Shown: positions 33,968 through 44,600 of the stretch, in pieces
How the letters are laid out: every line of letters starts with the position of its first letter
Position numbering within the stretch: position 1 is the first letter of the stretch
Assembly: GCA_036320915.1 (NCBI GenBank)
Contig: JAXBDG010000001.1
Coordinates: 4,176,001-4,240,000, forward strand
Length of the DNA: 64,000 nucleotides
Direction: 5' to 3'
From: Linnemannia elongata
Taxonomy: Eukaryota; Mortierellomycota; Mortierellomycetes; Mortierellales; Mortierellaceae
Notes under the pieces: generated by a model
Databases searched by the model: none
Told to the model about the DNA's origin: nothing
What the model saw: only the letters and a program-made list of their open reading frames with translations
Made by a program: the position numbers and the translations under genes

Positions 33968-34205
33968 GGTATTTGTTGATTGAATTTGGTTGTAAAAAAA
34001 AAAGTTGATGAAGAAAAAGAAACAAAAGTAAGAAAAGTAAGTCGAATCGATCACGAAAATAGGGTCGAGGCTTTTCTTGCCTTTCTTGAAAGGTCAGGGC
34101 GGATTGTCATTTAGAGAAAACAGATCAAAAGTCATCATTCAATTAGAGAAAGAAAAAAATAGTCTTGAATTTTCATGTGCCAACTAACTGAACATGAGAA
34201 AAGCT
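33968..34205 (-). other. Short promoter region of URA6
   Basis: Only 238 bp separate the URA6 start from the stop of the co-directional upstream gene, so the URA6 promoter and the 3' UTR of that gene must share it. Confidence 0.5.
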
Positions 34206-37200
34206 CTATGTCTTGGTTCTATTGCCACGGCCTCCTCCAAACAAGCGAGAAAAGAGCGTGGAACTCGAAGCAACAGCAGCAGCGGGTTCAGATACAATTG
34301 GTGCCGATGTCAACACTTCTCGCTCTACTACTGCGGCTGCGTGAAGAGGCTCAATTGCTGGACACGAATGGTTCTTCAACATAGTCCACGCGACCGAATG
34401 CTCCTTCTCCTTCAAGACAACCACTTCATTGCCCTCCTCCTTGCTTGTGATCAGCACCTCGCTTGCTTCTGGAGATAGCCTGCCATCGGTCTCGTAGGTG
34501 GTCTTCTCTTTGGATTTGAAAGACCGGGATTTGTTCTTGCGCTTGGACGGTAGCCAGCCCTTGAAGAGCAATGAAGGACCCCACGACGTCGTCGTTGGTG
34601 TAGTTGGAGTCGAGCTGTTATTGCCTGAATCGTCGTAATCATTTGTAACAACACCATCAGCAACGGACTCTTTATCGACCTGACTGGTGGTTTCGATGCC
34701 GGCAGGAACGACGACCTCCTTTGTTGACAACAACTCCTCTGTCGGCTTTCCATGACCAGTACTACTGCCTCCAGCCATGGTTGCCGTAGTTGTCGGACCC
34801 GAGACTGAGACCAGCGTCGTCGAAGAAGCATTGGTCTCGATATGAACCCGAGATATCAGCGCCAAAGGCGCTGCCATAGGAGGACTGACGCCGAGACAGG
34901 GGTGATTACCGTTAGGCTGACAAAGTGGCGCGTGGTGAGAGGTATCCTTGGCCTGGATCAATGCAGTCGCCGCAGATGAGAGGCCATTGTCGATCTCGAT
35001 GGAGAGTTCCTTTTTGCTCGCTGGTGGTACCGTAGGAGAAGACGCGGAGGAAGGGGAGGAGATCATAGGGGCCGAGTCGTCGTTGTGGACAAGAAGCGAA
35101 GCGGTAGTGGTGGGCGAGAATGGACGGATGGTCGTTTGAAGCTCTAGCTCCTGCATGTCTGTTTCGTCCACGACGATGACATGCTGTTCCTCGTACTCCA
35201 TTATAAACACCTGAGTCGGGAAATGTCCACTATCGCGGAAGGAGCTGTAGGAAACCACGGTAGGGAATTGTAGTCCTTGCTGGTCTATCCCATATACGCT
35301 GCTGAGGCTCGTATTGCTGGATGTTATGTCGATCGATTCCTGTTGCCGCTGTTGTTGTTGTGGTCCGTCTTTTTCGTCAGCACCGATGTTGCCGGTATTG
35401 GTGGAGGTGAGTGAGGAGCAGGAGAGACTTGTCACAGACCCATTCGACCCTTCGCACTGCGACTCTAGCGACATACTCGACTCGGACATAGCAGGACTCG
35501 GAAGAGCGACTGGGCTGGGTGGACGATCGCCAGAGATAAAAACGCATCCGTTGCCGTTGATGACATTCATAGCGTTCGTGTCGCAGGCGTCCTCATCGTC
35601 ATCGTCATCATCGTCGTCGTGATCGTCGTTGCTCTCCTGGGTAAGAATGCAGGTCGAGTTGTTGCCAAGTGACATGGAAAGAGACAGTGCGCACGACGAC
35701 TCTCCGCTACTGTTGTCGCTGCCTGACTGCGGTCGTTGCTGATTGTGGTGGTGGTGGTGGTGGTAGTTCCCAGAATCCTGATAGTCGCCAGACCTAGGCC
35801 TGTCCACTTGTTCACGCTCAAGCCCTCCCTCATCCTCATCCTCGTCATCGTCATACTCCTCATCGTCCTCGTCGGTATAGTCGTCACTGTTGTACTGCTC
35901 ATCGTCATTCACTCCAGAAAAGATGCTCCGAACCTGTCTTGGAATTTTCCTATCCTCCTCGTCGTCGTCTTCCTCCTCATCCTCGCCTGCAGAGTCGAGA
36001 TCGCTACCCTCAGTAGCAGCCATCTCCCGTTCATCCCACCCCTTGAGCAACCAATTGAAAGGTGGTTCATCCTGAGCGGCATACAGGTCCAGTAACGAGC
36101 TTGATCTTTCCAACCCCTCAACCCCTCTTTCTTCCTCATCCTTCCCCCTCGCCTCAACATCATCCTCATAGTCGCCGTCCTGTCTATGTCGTTCCTTCCA
36201 GTCACCTTCCAGTCCCTTTGCATGCTCCTGCTGTTGTTGTGGTTGATATCGCGGTCCGTGTTGTTGCTGTGGTTGCATTTGATATGAGCGCTGCTGTTGC
36301 GGATATTGTGGTTGCTTTCCAGGAAGAGACGACCGCCCAGAAAGTAAAGAATCCATAAACTTGATCTTCAAATGGGCCTGATGGACTTCCTGCCTCATCC
36401 TCCCGATCGTATCCTCGCGCTGGGCCAAAATCTGCTTCAACGCCTGGACGGTCTGTCGACAATGATGAATATCCCTCGTCAGAGAATTGTTCTGGTTCAG
36501 GAGGAAAGAGTTCTCGACCTCGAGACGGTTGACAGTGTGAACTTGAAGACGGCCAAGTGGAGAGCCTGCACCGGATGTTGATCGGTCTGTGGGTGTGTTG
36601 GCTCGGAAATGGATCGATCGGGGGATGGAGAGTCTTGAGGGGCTTTTTGGGTTAAGCTCTGGTGGGGTTGCAGTTGTGGTCGTGGCGGTTTGTTGCGTAC
36701 AGGAGGTGTCCATGTCATTGCTGTGTCGGTTATGCTGCTGCTGTTGAGACTGAGATCGCGGTGGTGACGGAGTAGAGAGATCGTCACGACCAAGGTGGAT
36801 ATCATCACCACCAAGCACATTTTCTACATCAGGGTTAGGCGAGCCAGAAGCCGACGAAGACGCCGAGTGCGATGAGGAGGATGACATATCATTGGCATCG
36901 GGGCAATTGTTTGAGGCGGAGGAACTGGTTGTTGTTGTAGTTGCTTGGACCCCTCCTTCTTCTGCAAGGCTATCGCAGTGACTGTGCTCCAAAACACGAT
37001 GATGGAGAGCATGGTCCAATGTATTGGTTGTTTGCCTGCTCCCCGCCGCTGCCTCCTCAACCTCATCCCTCCTGTCTTTGTCCTCCTCTTCCTCCTCGTC
37101 GTCACTGTAGCGTTGTTGCAGGCGCAAGTGGTAAGTGTGGTGTTGGCGAAGATGAAATCGACGGTCCACCTCCCGTCTTCCCTTCTGCTCCTCCTCTTCT

Positions 37201-37556
37201 TCTTCTTCATCCTCCTCGTCGTCCTGCACTTCATCGTCATGGTCGTGGTCATCAAACCCAGTACTGGTACTACTATTGTCGCACTCATTGTCGTCCATAT
37301 CCTCGAACGTTTCAGTTTTGGCCGCAGAATGCATCAATGCTGACCGTGTGCTCTGAAGCATCGCCGCTGCTGCCGACCCTTGCCTCCTATCGTCGTTACT
37401 GTCGATTCCCTTTCTTGTTGCTATTGATGTTGCTATTATCTCTAGTTCTTTCATGGCAGTCGCTACCGGGTAGAACGAGCTGTCGTTGTCGTTGTCGCTG
37501 TCTGTAAGAGTCGTTGCTGATGCTGCTGCTGGGTCATCATGATAATGGGGAGGCAT
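34206..37556 (-). CDS. Large acidic low-complexity protein with a central coiled coil, 1116 residues
   Basis: Intronless frame starting MPPHYHDDPA. Residues 100-170 hold long Asp/Glu runs; 200-300 are Ser/Thr/Gln-rich. Residues 336-405 form a heptad-like coiled coil (RLEVENSFLLNQNNSLTRDI, QTVQALKQILAQREDTIGRM). More acidic runs follow (about 515-600 and 650-675). The C-terminal 120 residues are basic then hydrophobic (SLLFKGWLPSKRKNKSRSFK, and the final SSTLFSRLFGGGRGN), which may be a short conserved motif. No catalytic domain is seen. A scaffold, polarity or chromatin protein are all possible; I do not recognise it. Codon use and the absence of stops over 3.3 kb make it a real gene. Confidence 0.75.
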   Translation of the reverse strand: MPPHYHDDPAAASATTLTDSDNDNDSSFYPVATAMKELEIIATSIATRKGIDSNDDRRQGSAAAAMLQSTRSALMHSAAKTETFEDMDDNECDNSSTSTGFDDHDHDDEVQDDEEDEEEEEEEQKGRREVDRRFHLRQHHTYHLRLQQRYSDDEEEEEDKDRRDEVEEAAAGSRQTTNTLDHALHHRVLEHSHCDSLAEEGGVQATTTTTSSSASNNCPDANDMSSSSSHSASSSASGSPNPDVENVLGGDDIHLGRDDLSTPSPPRSQSQQQQHNRHSNDMDTSCTQQTATTTTATPPELNPKSPSRLSIPRSIHFRANTPTDRSTSGAGSPLGRLQVHTVNRLEVENSFLLNQNNSLTRDIHHCRQTVQALKQILAQREDTIGRMRQEVHQAHLKIKFMDSLLSGRSSLPGKQPQYPQQQRSYQMQPQQQHGPRYQPQQQQEHAKGLEGDWKERHRQDGDYEDDVEARGKDEEERGVEGLERSSSLLDLYAAQDEPPFNWLLKGWDEREMAATEGSDLDSAGEDEEEDDDEEDRKIPRQVRSIFSGVNDDEQYNSDDYTDEDDEEYDDDEDEDEGGLEREQVDRPRSGDYQDSGNYHHHHHHNQQRPQSGSDNSSGESSCALSLSMSLGNNSTCILTQESNDDHDDDDDDDDEDACDTNAMNVINGNGCVFISGDRPPSPVALPSPAMSESSMSLESQCEGSNGSVTSLSCSSLTSTNTGNIGADEKDGPQQQQRQQESIDITSSNTSLSSVYGIDQQGLQFPTVVSYSSFRDSGHFPTQVFIMEYEEQHVIVVDETDMQELELQTTIRPFSPTTTASLLVHNDDSAPMISSPSSASSPTVPPASKKELSIEIDNGLSSAATALIQAKDTSHHAPLCQPNGNHPCLGVSPPMAAPLALISRVHIETNASSTTLVSVSGPTTTATMAGGSSTGHGKPTEELLSTKEVVVPAGIETTSQVDKESVADGVVTNDYDDSGNNSSTPTTPTTTSWGPSLLFKGWLPSKRKNKSRSFKSKEKTTYETDGRLSPEASEVLITSKEEGNEVVVLKEKEHSVAWTMLKNHSCPAIEPLHAAAVVEREVLTSAPIVSEPAAAVASSSTLFSRLFGGGRGNRTKT

Positions 37557-39754
37557 TGTTGCTGTCGTAGAGTTGAGTTGAGATTGAGCTGCGGATTGGT
37601 CTGTACAAGGTGCTCGGTACTATATGAGTCTAGTGGTATCACAAGGGGAATAGAGGGGAAGTCGTGTTTCAATAACACTGTCAGAAAGTAGTTTCGAAGA
37701 CAAAGAAAAGGGATGGAACCTGGGTTAAAGAAACAAAAGAAAGGGATGGAACATGGGTTAAAGAAACAAAAGAAAGAAAGAAAGGAATAGGAGCAGGTGT
37801 CTTCAAAACCCTTCGTATTTTTTCTTACCAAATAGGTTTTGAAAAAAAAGGGTTTTTGTGGTTGTACGACGCAACCGAATGAGTGTGGATTTTGACCAAA
37901 GAAAGAGTGGAGAGTGAAGGGAGAGAGAGGGAGAAGGAAAATGAACGCAAATATGCAAGGGAATGGTATGTATTGTTTTGTGCAAGGGTCGGCCAATGAA
38001 GGGCAGTACAGAATTAGGAGAAGGAAAATGTAAAGTATTGACAAGGAGAAGCAGGGGTGAAAGGATGGGTGAAGGATGAAGGAAGACGACAACGGCCCTT
38101 TGAGTAATTGGATGGTAGTGATGGTGAAAGTAAGGGACAGTGGAGAGTGAGTGGAGGAAGGGGAGGTTGAAGGTAAGAAAGGAAAGGATAAAGAACAAAA
38201 GCGAGAAAGGGACACAAGCAAGCTTCAGCCAAGTCCAAATATAAAAAAAGAGAAAAGACAAATCACGTAAGTCAGCGAGTCTACAAGAACTGCTTGTTCG
38301 GGGGAATAACAAAAGTCAGGGAGGATGGCGAGGGTTGATGGTGGTTTTTTGGTGGTGGATAATGCGTTTTGGGCGGGAAAAAGAGGTGGAAGGATGTTCA
38401 CCGCGGGAATATTGTAACTCGGCTTGCTTACATCAAACACCGGACGGCACGGGAAAAAAAAAATATGAGGTTTTGAACACAAGGGAAGAAAAATAAGAAA
38501 AATAAGAAAAAAAAAAAAAAAAAAAAAAAGGCAATGAAAAGCAAAATGCAGGAACAGAAAGGAAAGAAGGAAACGAAAATGAAGGTGAACAAAGAAGAAA
38601 GCAAACGAAGCCAACAAGAACAAGGAGAGGAGAGGAAGAGGACTAAGGGGATAATGATGGGACACTATAAAACAAAGTGGATCCAAAGGGGAGGAGAAGG
38701 GCAGTTTAACTTGGAACGGAGGAAGGGAAGAATGATAGGGATGGGAAGGGATGGGAGGACGAAAGGGGGAGAAGCGATAATAATATAAACAAGGCACGAG
38801 GAAGAAGAGAAGGAAAATGAAAAAGGAAGATGCAAACTTGTGGTTGAGTATGGACGAGAAAAGGAAAGTAAAGAAAAGAAAAGAAAGAAAACAAAGAAAA
38901 GAAAGAAGAGAGAAGAGAGAGATGGCAAACACAGGGGGATGGTGGATTTTAGGTGGTTACGTGCGCGTGTTTGTTTTTATCACAACAAGTTGTAACTCAT
39001 TGCTTGCTCTATATTGCATTGCCTTTGGGAAGGAGGAGAGGGAAGAGATGTTGGCTGTTCGTGCTTTAATCGAACTGTGGATCCATCCAACCCATGCGCA
39101 GAGGAAATCAAAAAGGAGTGGTGAGACAAAGACAGGGACAGAGTGGGAGGATGCACGAACCCTCCGATGCTCTTGAACCATGGAAGGTATATGTTTAAGA
39201 GCGATGATGGATGATGGATCGTAGAGGACGAGCTCAACACAGAAAAGAAAGGGGTGAGCTGGCAGGTGAGCTTTACGACACTCGTTCATTCACACATACA
39301 AACTTTTACGAACAATTAAGAGAGAGTGAGAGTGTATGTATGTGAAAGAAAAAGGGGCCATATTAGCAGCAGCATTGCAACAAAGAAGACGACAACGAGG
39401 GCGAGAAATAGAATGAATGTGAATGAAAAATATGAGCCTTCGCGTTGTTGTTGTCCCCTTTTGCTCTCTGTCTTACCCTTTCGTTAATCCATCCTTAATT
39501 CATGGTGACCCTGCTCTCTTTCTTCCTCATTAGCAATGACTACACAAACCTGTCTATGCTGACGCCCCTTTTTTCCTATCGTGAATGTCAAACAAAAGCA
39601 ACATAAACACTTCTTGCGTCCATGTCATTCTTAACTACCACATCACGATGAGTACTTCAGAGTTTGAGAATCGCTAACGTCCAGCCAGGCTTGATTTTAA
39701 TTATTGCATTTTGTCCGCGTGGTGTCATGCAAATAAACCAGCCCAAGCTCTAAA
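37557..39754 (-). other. Long pyrimidine-rich (minus-strand) leader and intergenic DNA
   Basis: From about 37700 to 39000 the plus strand is dominated by A and G, so the minus-strand gene at 34206-37556 has a polypyrimidine leader. Open frames here are Phe/Leu/Ser/Pro-rich and have no domain. A poly(A) run (about 38507-38529) is present. The last 400 bp should include the 3' UTR of the next gene. Confidence 0.55.
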
Positions 39755-42700
39755 TTATGCTGAAGTGGGTGGAGAAGGGGCGCAAGTAGAAGAGGAAGAG
39801 GAGGAAAAGGACGAAGATGCCTTCCTTTTCCAGGTGCGCCTGTTAATCTCGACAAGGGTCAGACCTGCATGTGCCTCAAACACTTTATCGGTCAGCACTG
39901 TAAACTCCCTCTCGGTCTCGTTAGGTGCAATCCACGGCAGACTCAACTCGAGTCTCTCCAATGCTGTTGCTCCATCACCATTGCCTGATCCAACATCTTG
40001 TTTCTTAGGCACAAGAGCGTCCTCCAATTCCTACGGGCAAGTTCGTCAAAGGCAAGGAAACGGGTAAGTGCCTAGCTCCGAGGCGAACATTTTGCCACTA
40101 AAAAAATAGGACCCCTCTCTTTCCTATGCATCGATTGATCAAGGACATGAACCCAAAACTGCTTTCTCGTTTCGCCCTTTTCTCTTCTTCCTCTCTAACC
40201 CTCTAGCATCCTCGCTGTCTATGCTGTTTCTTCCTCTCTCTGGCACATCTCAGACACTTTCTTCAATCCTATTCAATCCTCTTCGTCACCATGTCGACAA
40301 TTCTCTCCCCCCTTTTCTCCTGCCTCCTGTTCCCTTTCTTTTAAATCCTCGCTCTTTTCTTCTCCCCCTTCTTTTTGCATACGCATGGGACGGTACATGT
40401 ACTCCTCTCTCTACTACTCTACCTTCCTTCCCTCTACTCCTCCATGTCATCCTATTCCTCGTTCTCTCCCCCCTTTTTTTCGTAATACGCCTTGTTTAGT
40501 TCATAATTATCTAAACCCCTTCTTACCTGATTGGAACATTTGTATAGACGGAGGCTCACGACAGCCAGTGTCCGGCTCCACTCACAAAGGGCCTCCTTGA
40601 CCACTTGAACGCTCACCCAATGCTCAATCAGCATCAATGTACTCAGTCGTGGTTGTCGTTGTCGTCGTTGATGCTGTCTACGTCCATTCTCCTCTTCATC
40701 CACCTGCTTCTGCTGCTGCTGGATCGAACAAGAGTTCCACCCCCTTGTTGTTCTCGCTGTCATGTCCGAAAGTAGGCCCGAGATAATTCGGTCTCCTGTC
40801 GACATGGTCTCGTTTCTAAAACGTCTCAACCTCTCCTGATTCATACAACCAGCACATAGCCCCGCCTGCTGCTCTGACAAAGTGGTGGTGGGAGCTCCAG
40901 GAGGTTGAGTATGGGTATCCTGAACGACGGCGACATGGGTCCCTGTTCTTGTCCTCCAGCACGATCTTCGATCCACTACAAGAGTCTCCAAGTTAGGACC
41001 ACAAAGCTCCAAAAGTCCCTCGATTGTCACTTGGGACGCATAGTACGAATCCAGAAGCTCAATCTCCTTCAAACCACAGTGTTGCTGTTGAGCAAGACCG
41101 TCGTCCTCGTTCGAACGGTGAGGGTGGTCAAACGTGGGTCGGAATCCTGACAGGCTGTTGTCAGACAACCAAGTCATGTTCTGTAGACGGAGTCGTGTCA
41201 GTCGCGGGCAGAGCTCGGACACCATAAGCATCGCCAAGTCCATCCGCGTCTCCGGGTCAACTCCTACAGGAGGGATACCGGCTCCTTGCTGCTGCTGTTG
41301 CTGTTGTTGTGATGGTTGCTGATGGTCTGGCGTTGGCTGGATCGAATCCGTTGTAGAAGGTACCGTTCCATTATTGGTAGTAGCTTGTGTCGCGCTTGCA
41401 ATAGAAAGATTCTCGATTGATTCCTCCAGTCTATCGTCCTCACGTGTCTCGTGCGCCTTGCCATGGTTGCTAGTGCTGTTGACGTCAGCAGAAGACCCGC
41501 ATTGTCGACAGGCTTGTCCCTGCTCACAAGTAGACATCGAAGGGTTTTCTGCCAACTCCTTCTCGAACGCCCCTTGAGAAATCTCTTGTGCATTCCAATC
41601 ACCAGGAGCATCAAGAGGGAACTGTGCGAGATCTCCACCAGCAGGGCGGATTACGGTATGTTGACGGAACTCGAGGGTCCTGAGGCGAGATCCACACGCG
41701 CGCACCAACTCTGTTAGAGCTGTCATTCCCGCTCCCTGACAACGATCCAGTGTAAGCGTGTGGATATGACTCCTCCGTGAGTGTTGATGTTGCTGTTGTT
41801 CTTGTTGCTGGGAGGAGGTGTTGGTATCGCTGGTATCGTCACCGCTGTTGTTGTTATGGTCGTTCCCGGAGAGCAATCGGGCGATAGTCATAAAGTCATC
41901 CAATCGAGTCGGAGACCGGGAGACGACCAACTCCTGTAAGGTCGACAGGTGATTCCTGACGAGGTCTGAAAGGGGCACGCCAGGGAGGAGTCGGTAGTGA
42001 AGATGACGTAGCTTCATCCCAGGGACCTCCCGCAAGACCTCATGCATAATCTCTGAGAAAGCAGCTGTCGACTCTAGCATCATGACGACAGGTCCTGGGG
42101 GTGGGAGGGTCTTCTTCTTGCGCCGCAACAGTACAGCCTTGGAGGGGGACGGAGACGACGAAGATGATCGTCTGGGTGGTGAAGGTGATACAGAGGTTGG
42201 TCGTGTGGCAACTGAAGACGATTGCTCTCCGATTATTGTTGGGGTTGGTGCTGCCATCGTTGGTGAAGATGGTAATGACCGTACGGTCGGAGATGGCGAT
42301 GATGGCGGCGACACTGGCGACTGAGGTGGGGAACTGTAAGAACTTGAGAAAGCACCATCAACAGCCGTCGAAAGCGATGGCGATCCCATCATCGTCACAG
42401 GAGTAGCAGCCAAAGCAGGCACAGTCCAGAGCAATGCCTGAAGATCCCACAGCTGCACCAGATCCTGTTTCGTTGGCGCCACTGTCCCCACGATCCGACA
42501 AGGTCTCTTGATCAACGACCGGTAATCGATCCCCAGGCTTTTTCGTCCATCCAGATGAATGTTTGTCTCCCAGAAGGGGGACTGACCATTGTGGAGTCGA
42601 TCCTGAAGTCCCAGAGTGGTATTGAAGCTGGGGAGACTCTTCAGGGTCAAGACGGGCTGTTCGTAGAGCAATTCAAGGGCAAGGCGGGCCCAAGGCTTGC

Positions 42701-42902
42701 AGAGTGTGAGGATGGGACCGAGTCTTGAGGGCTGGTTGTGGTAGTCGAGGTAGGACAATATGTGGAAGACGATCTCGGGTGCTAGTCTGCTGGCAGAGAC
42801 GAGGTTCTTGTCCTTGTCCTTGTGAGGTATGTGGGTAGTATCAGCTGGGTCAGCAGCCTTTGCAGAGACCTTGGGGTCTGTGGTTGTCTCACTCGTGGGC
42901 AT
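39755..42902 (-). CDS. F-box protein with LRR-like C-terminal part, 883 residues
   Basis: Exon 1 is 40527-42902 and exon 2 is 39755-40030, joined by a 496-nt intron (donor GTAAGA, acceptor CGTAG) exactly in phase: VVSLRLYKCSNQ continues with ELEDALVPKK. Residues 39-80 are an F-box (LAPEIVFHILSYLDYHNQ). Leu-rich segments typical of F-box/LRR proteins follow (SRLRTLEFRQHTVIRP; ELCPRLTRLRLQNMTWLSDN; CGPNLETLVVDRRSCW; ALERLELSLPWI), separated by Gln/Ser/Pro-rich linkers. It should be an SCF substrate adaptor. The start MPTSETTTDP at 42902 is preferred to the upstream in-frame ATG because the sequence between is CT-rich leader. Without exon 2 the frame reads through the intron for 29 unlikely residues. 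Confidence 0.8.
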
Positions 42903-43662
42903 AGCCGTCTGTCCTGTTGTCGCTGCTGTGTGTATGGCGGTTAGCTTGGTTGGTTTGGTTGACTTAAGGTGGGTATAGAAGAAAGGGTATGTTGTTGGGA
43001 GAGGTGTCGAGGTGGGTCGGGAATAGGGGGTGTGAGTAAGGAAGGAAGAAGAAAAAGAAGAGAGAAAAAAGAGAAAAGGGGGAGGGGAAGAAAGAGGAGG
43101 GAAGAAGGAAGAAGTGGGGTTGCACCCATGGCTTCCTTCCATGAGTAATGGATTGAGTGACCCACTCACTCCCTTCAAGACGAAAAATGGTGTATCAGTG
43201 AGCGAGTCATCGATCAATTCCTGGATTACGATTGGTCCAATCGGAACATGCCAATTGCACCCCTCATGAAAGTCTTTTTTTGGTGGCGCACTTTTGGCCT
43301 TGCCTTCGTTGTTTTTTTTTATGGTCAGACGGGTGCCTGCTTGCTTCATTATACACTCTCAAAAGTCGCGCCAAGGGGACGGCTACAGACATTAAAACTA
43401 TGACAACCACAACCAGAACTTAGAAAGAGTATAGAGGTATCTTCTATTCAGCGCCGCACGCTCCCTTCAAAGCACAATGTTCCCATGAGTCACAAAAGAA
43501 CCTTGCGGCGTGGGCATCCACATGTGCGGCGTCTTGAACGCAGCGAGTCATCAAGAAAACAAACGAGCACATATAAGAAACGACAACCTGTACCATTCAA
43601 ACTTCAAGCCCACTCTTTAACTTCTTCCTTCCTCACATATACTTTCCCTAAAACAACCTTCC
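42903..43662. other. Divergent promoter region between F-box (-) and GNAT (+) genes
   Basis: Leaders on both sides. The plus strand is GA-rich near 43020-43100, giving a CT-rich leader for the minus-strand F-box gene. No further gene. Confidence 0.6.
43572..43577 (+). promoter_or_regulatory. TATA box of GNAT gene 1
   Basis: TATAAG, 91 nt upstream of the start codon. The paralogue at 46730-47479 has its TATA element at almost the same distance. Confidence 0.5.
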
Positions 43663-44373
43663 ATGACAAACACTACTACAGCCACTACAATCACTCCACC
43701 ATCACCACCAATCCGATGTCTTGGTCCCTTCCAAATCTCCCGCACCATCTACCTAACCCCCATCTACATCTCAGACGCCCCAGAACAACACCGCATTCTC
43801 AACCTAAACGACAGCTTCTTCAAGGGACTCTATTCAGACTCCATGACCTTCCCCTTCCCTAAAGAAGAAGCCCTGCGATTCTCGATCTACCTGGAACAAG
43901 AACGAGTCGAGCAGGGCGTCTGTCAGACTTGGGCAATTCGTAGTACAGTCAACGGACCCATGATTGGGCTTTTCTCGCTGGATCCTCAGGATCATCGGGA
44001 GATGGGACATTGTTACCATGGCAAGGAACTCGTATTGAACGGAGTCTCAACAACAACTCCAACAATGAAAGGCAATGATGATGATGATGAGACGCCATTG
44101 AGCTGTGGTGGAGTCGGGTATTGGTTGTCGCCTGAGCATGCCTGCAAAGGAATCATGACAGATGTCCTCAAGTTTGCGCTCACTCGATTGGCACGACAGG
44201 AATTTGGATATGACCGTGTCCATGGAGAATGTTGGACTGACAACATTGGAAGCTCCCGAGTAATGGAGCGTGCTGGGATGCGACAAGTTATTGGTCTGCC
44301 CATGTCTGTACCCAAGTTCAGCGCCACCAAGGACGTTGCCCACTTCATTCATGATATCCCAATCCACCCATAA
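43663..44373 (+). CDS. GNAT-family acetyltransferase (RimJ/RimL-like), paralogue 1
   Basis: Intronless, 236 residues. It carries the Acetyltransf_3 layout: an N-terminal part with IRCLGPFQISRTIYLTPI, the core strand CGGVGYWLSP, motif A SPEHACKGIMTDVLKFAL, and motif B with WTDNIGSSRVMERAGM (the Asn...Ser...Glu-Arg-x-Gly-Met pattern of RimJ-type enzymes). It transfers acetyl groups from acetyl-CoA to an unknown amine. In motif A the first glycine of the usual G-x-G loop is replaced by Cys (ACKG); the paralogue has AGKG. It is about 55-60% similar by eye to the gene at 46730-47479, in opposite orientation, with RPL3 between. Confidence 0.8.
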   Translation: MTNTTTATTITPPSPPIRCLGPFQISRTIYLTPIYISDAPEQHRILNLNDSFFKGLYSDSMTFPFPKEEALRFSIYLEQERVEQGVCQTWAIRSTVNGPMIGLFSLDPQDHREMGHCYHGKELVLNGVSTTTPTMKGNDDDDETPLSCGGVGYWLSPEHACKGIMTDVLKFALTRLARQEFGYDRVHGECWTDNIGSSRVMERAGMRQVIGLPMSVPKFSATKDVAHFIHDIPIHP

Positions 44374-44505
44374 CACATAGAAACCATTTCGCCCAAAACA
44401 TTCATACATACAAAAAGAGATCAAAAGTTACCACAAAAAAAAATTGAAGCAAAAAAGATGTGTGAGTACTAAAAATACAACAAAGCTTTGGCGCGCGAAA
44501 TTCAA

Positions 44506-44511
44506 TTTATT
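44506..44511 (-). terminator. Polyadenylation signal of RPL3
   Basis: Reads AATAAA on the minus strand, 90 nt after the RPL3 stop, in a compact 227-bp convergent interval with GNAT gene 1. Confidence 0.55.
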
Positions 44512-44600
44512 ATAAAAAGTCATTCTCGCTGTCCTCGCAACGTTCAAGGGTTGGGGTGTGGATGTCCTGGATAAGAGGCAACAACGTGTTGATGGTGCAC

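Noticed and set aside
37463..38932. Long minus-strand open frames rich in Phe, Ser, Pro and Leu
   Set aside because: They are translations of the polypyrimidine leader of the gene at 34206-37556; similar frames occur before almost every gene here.
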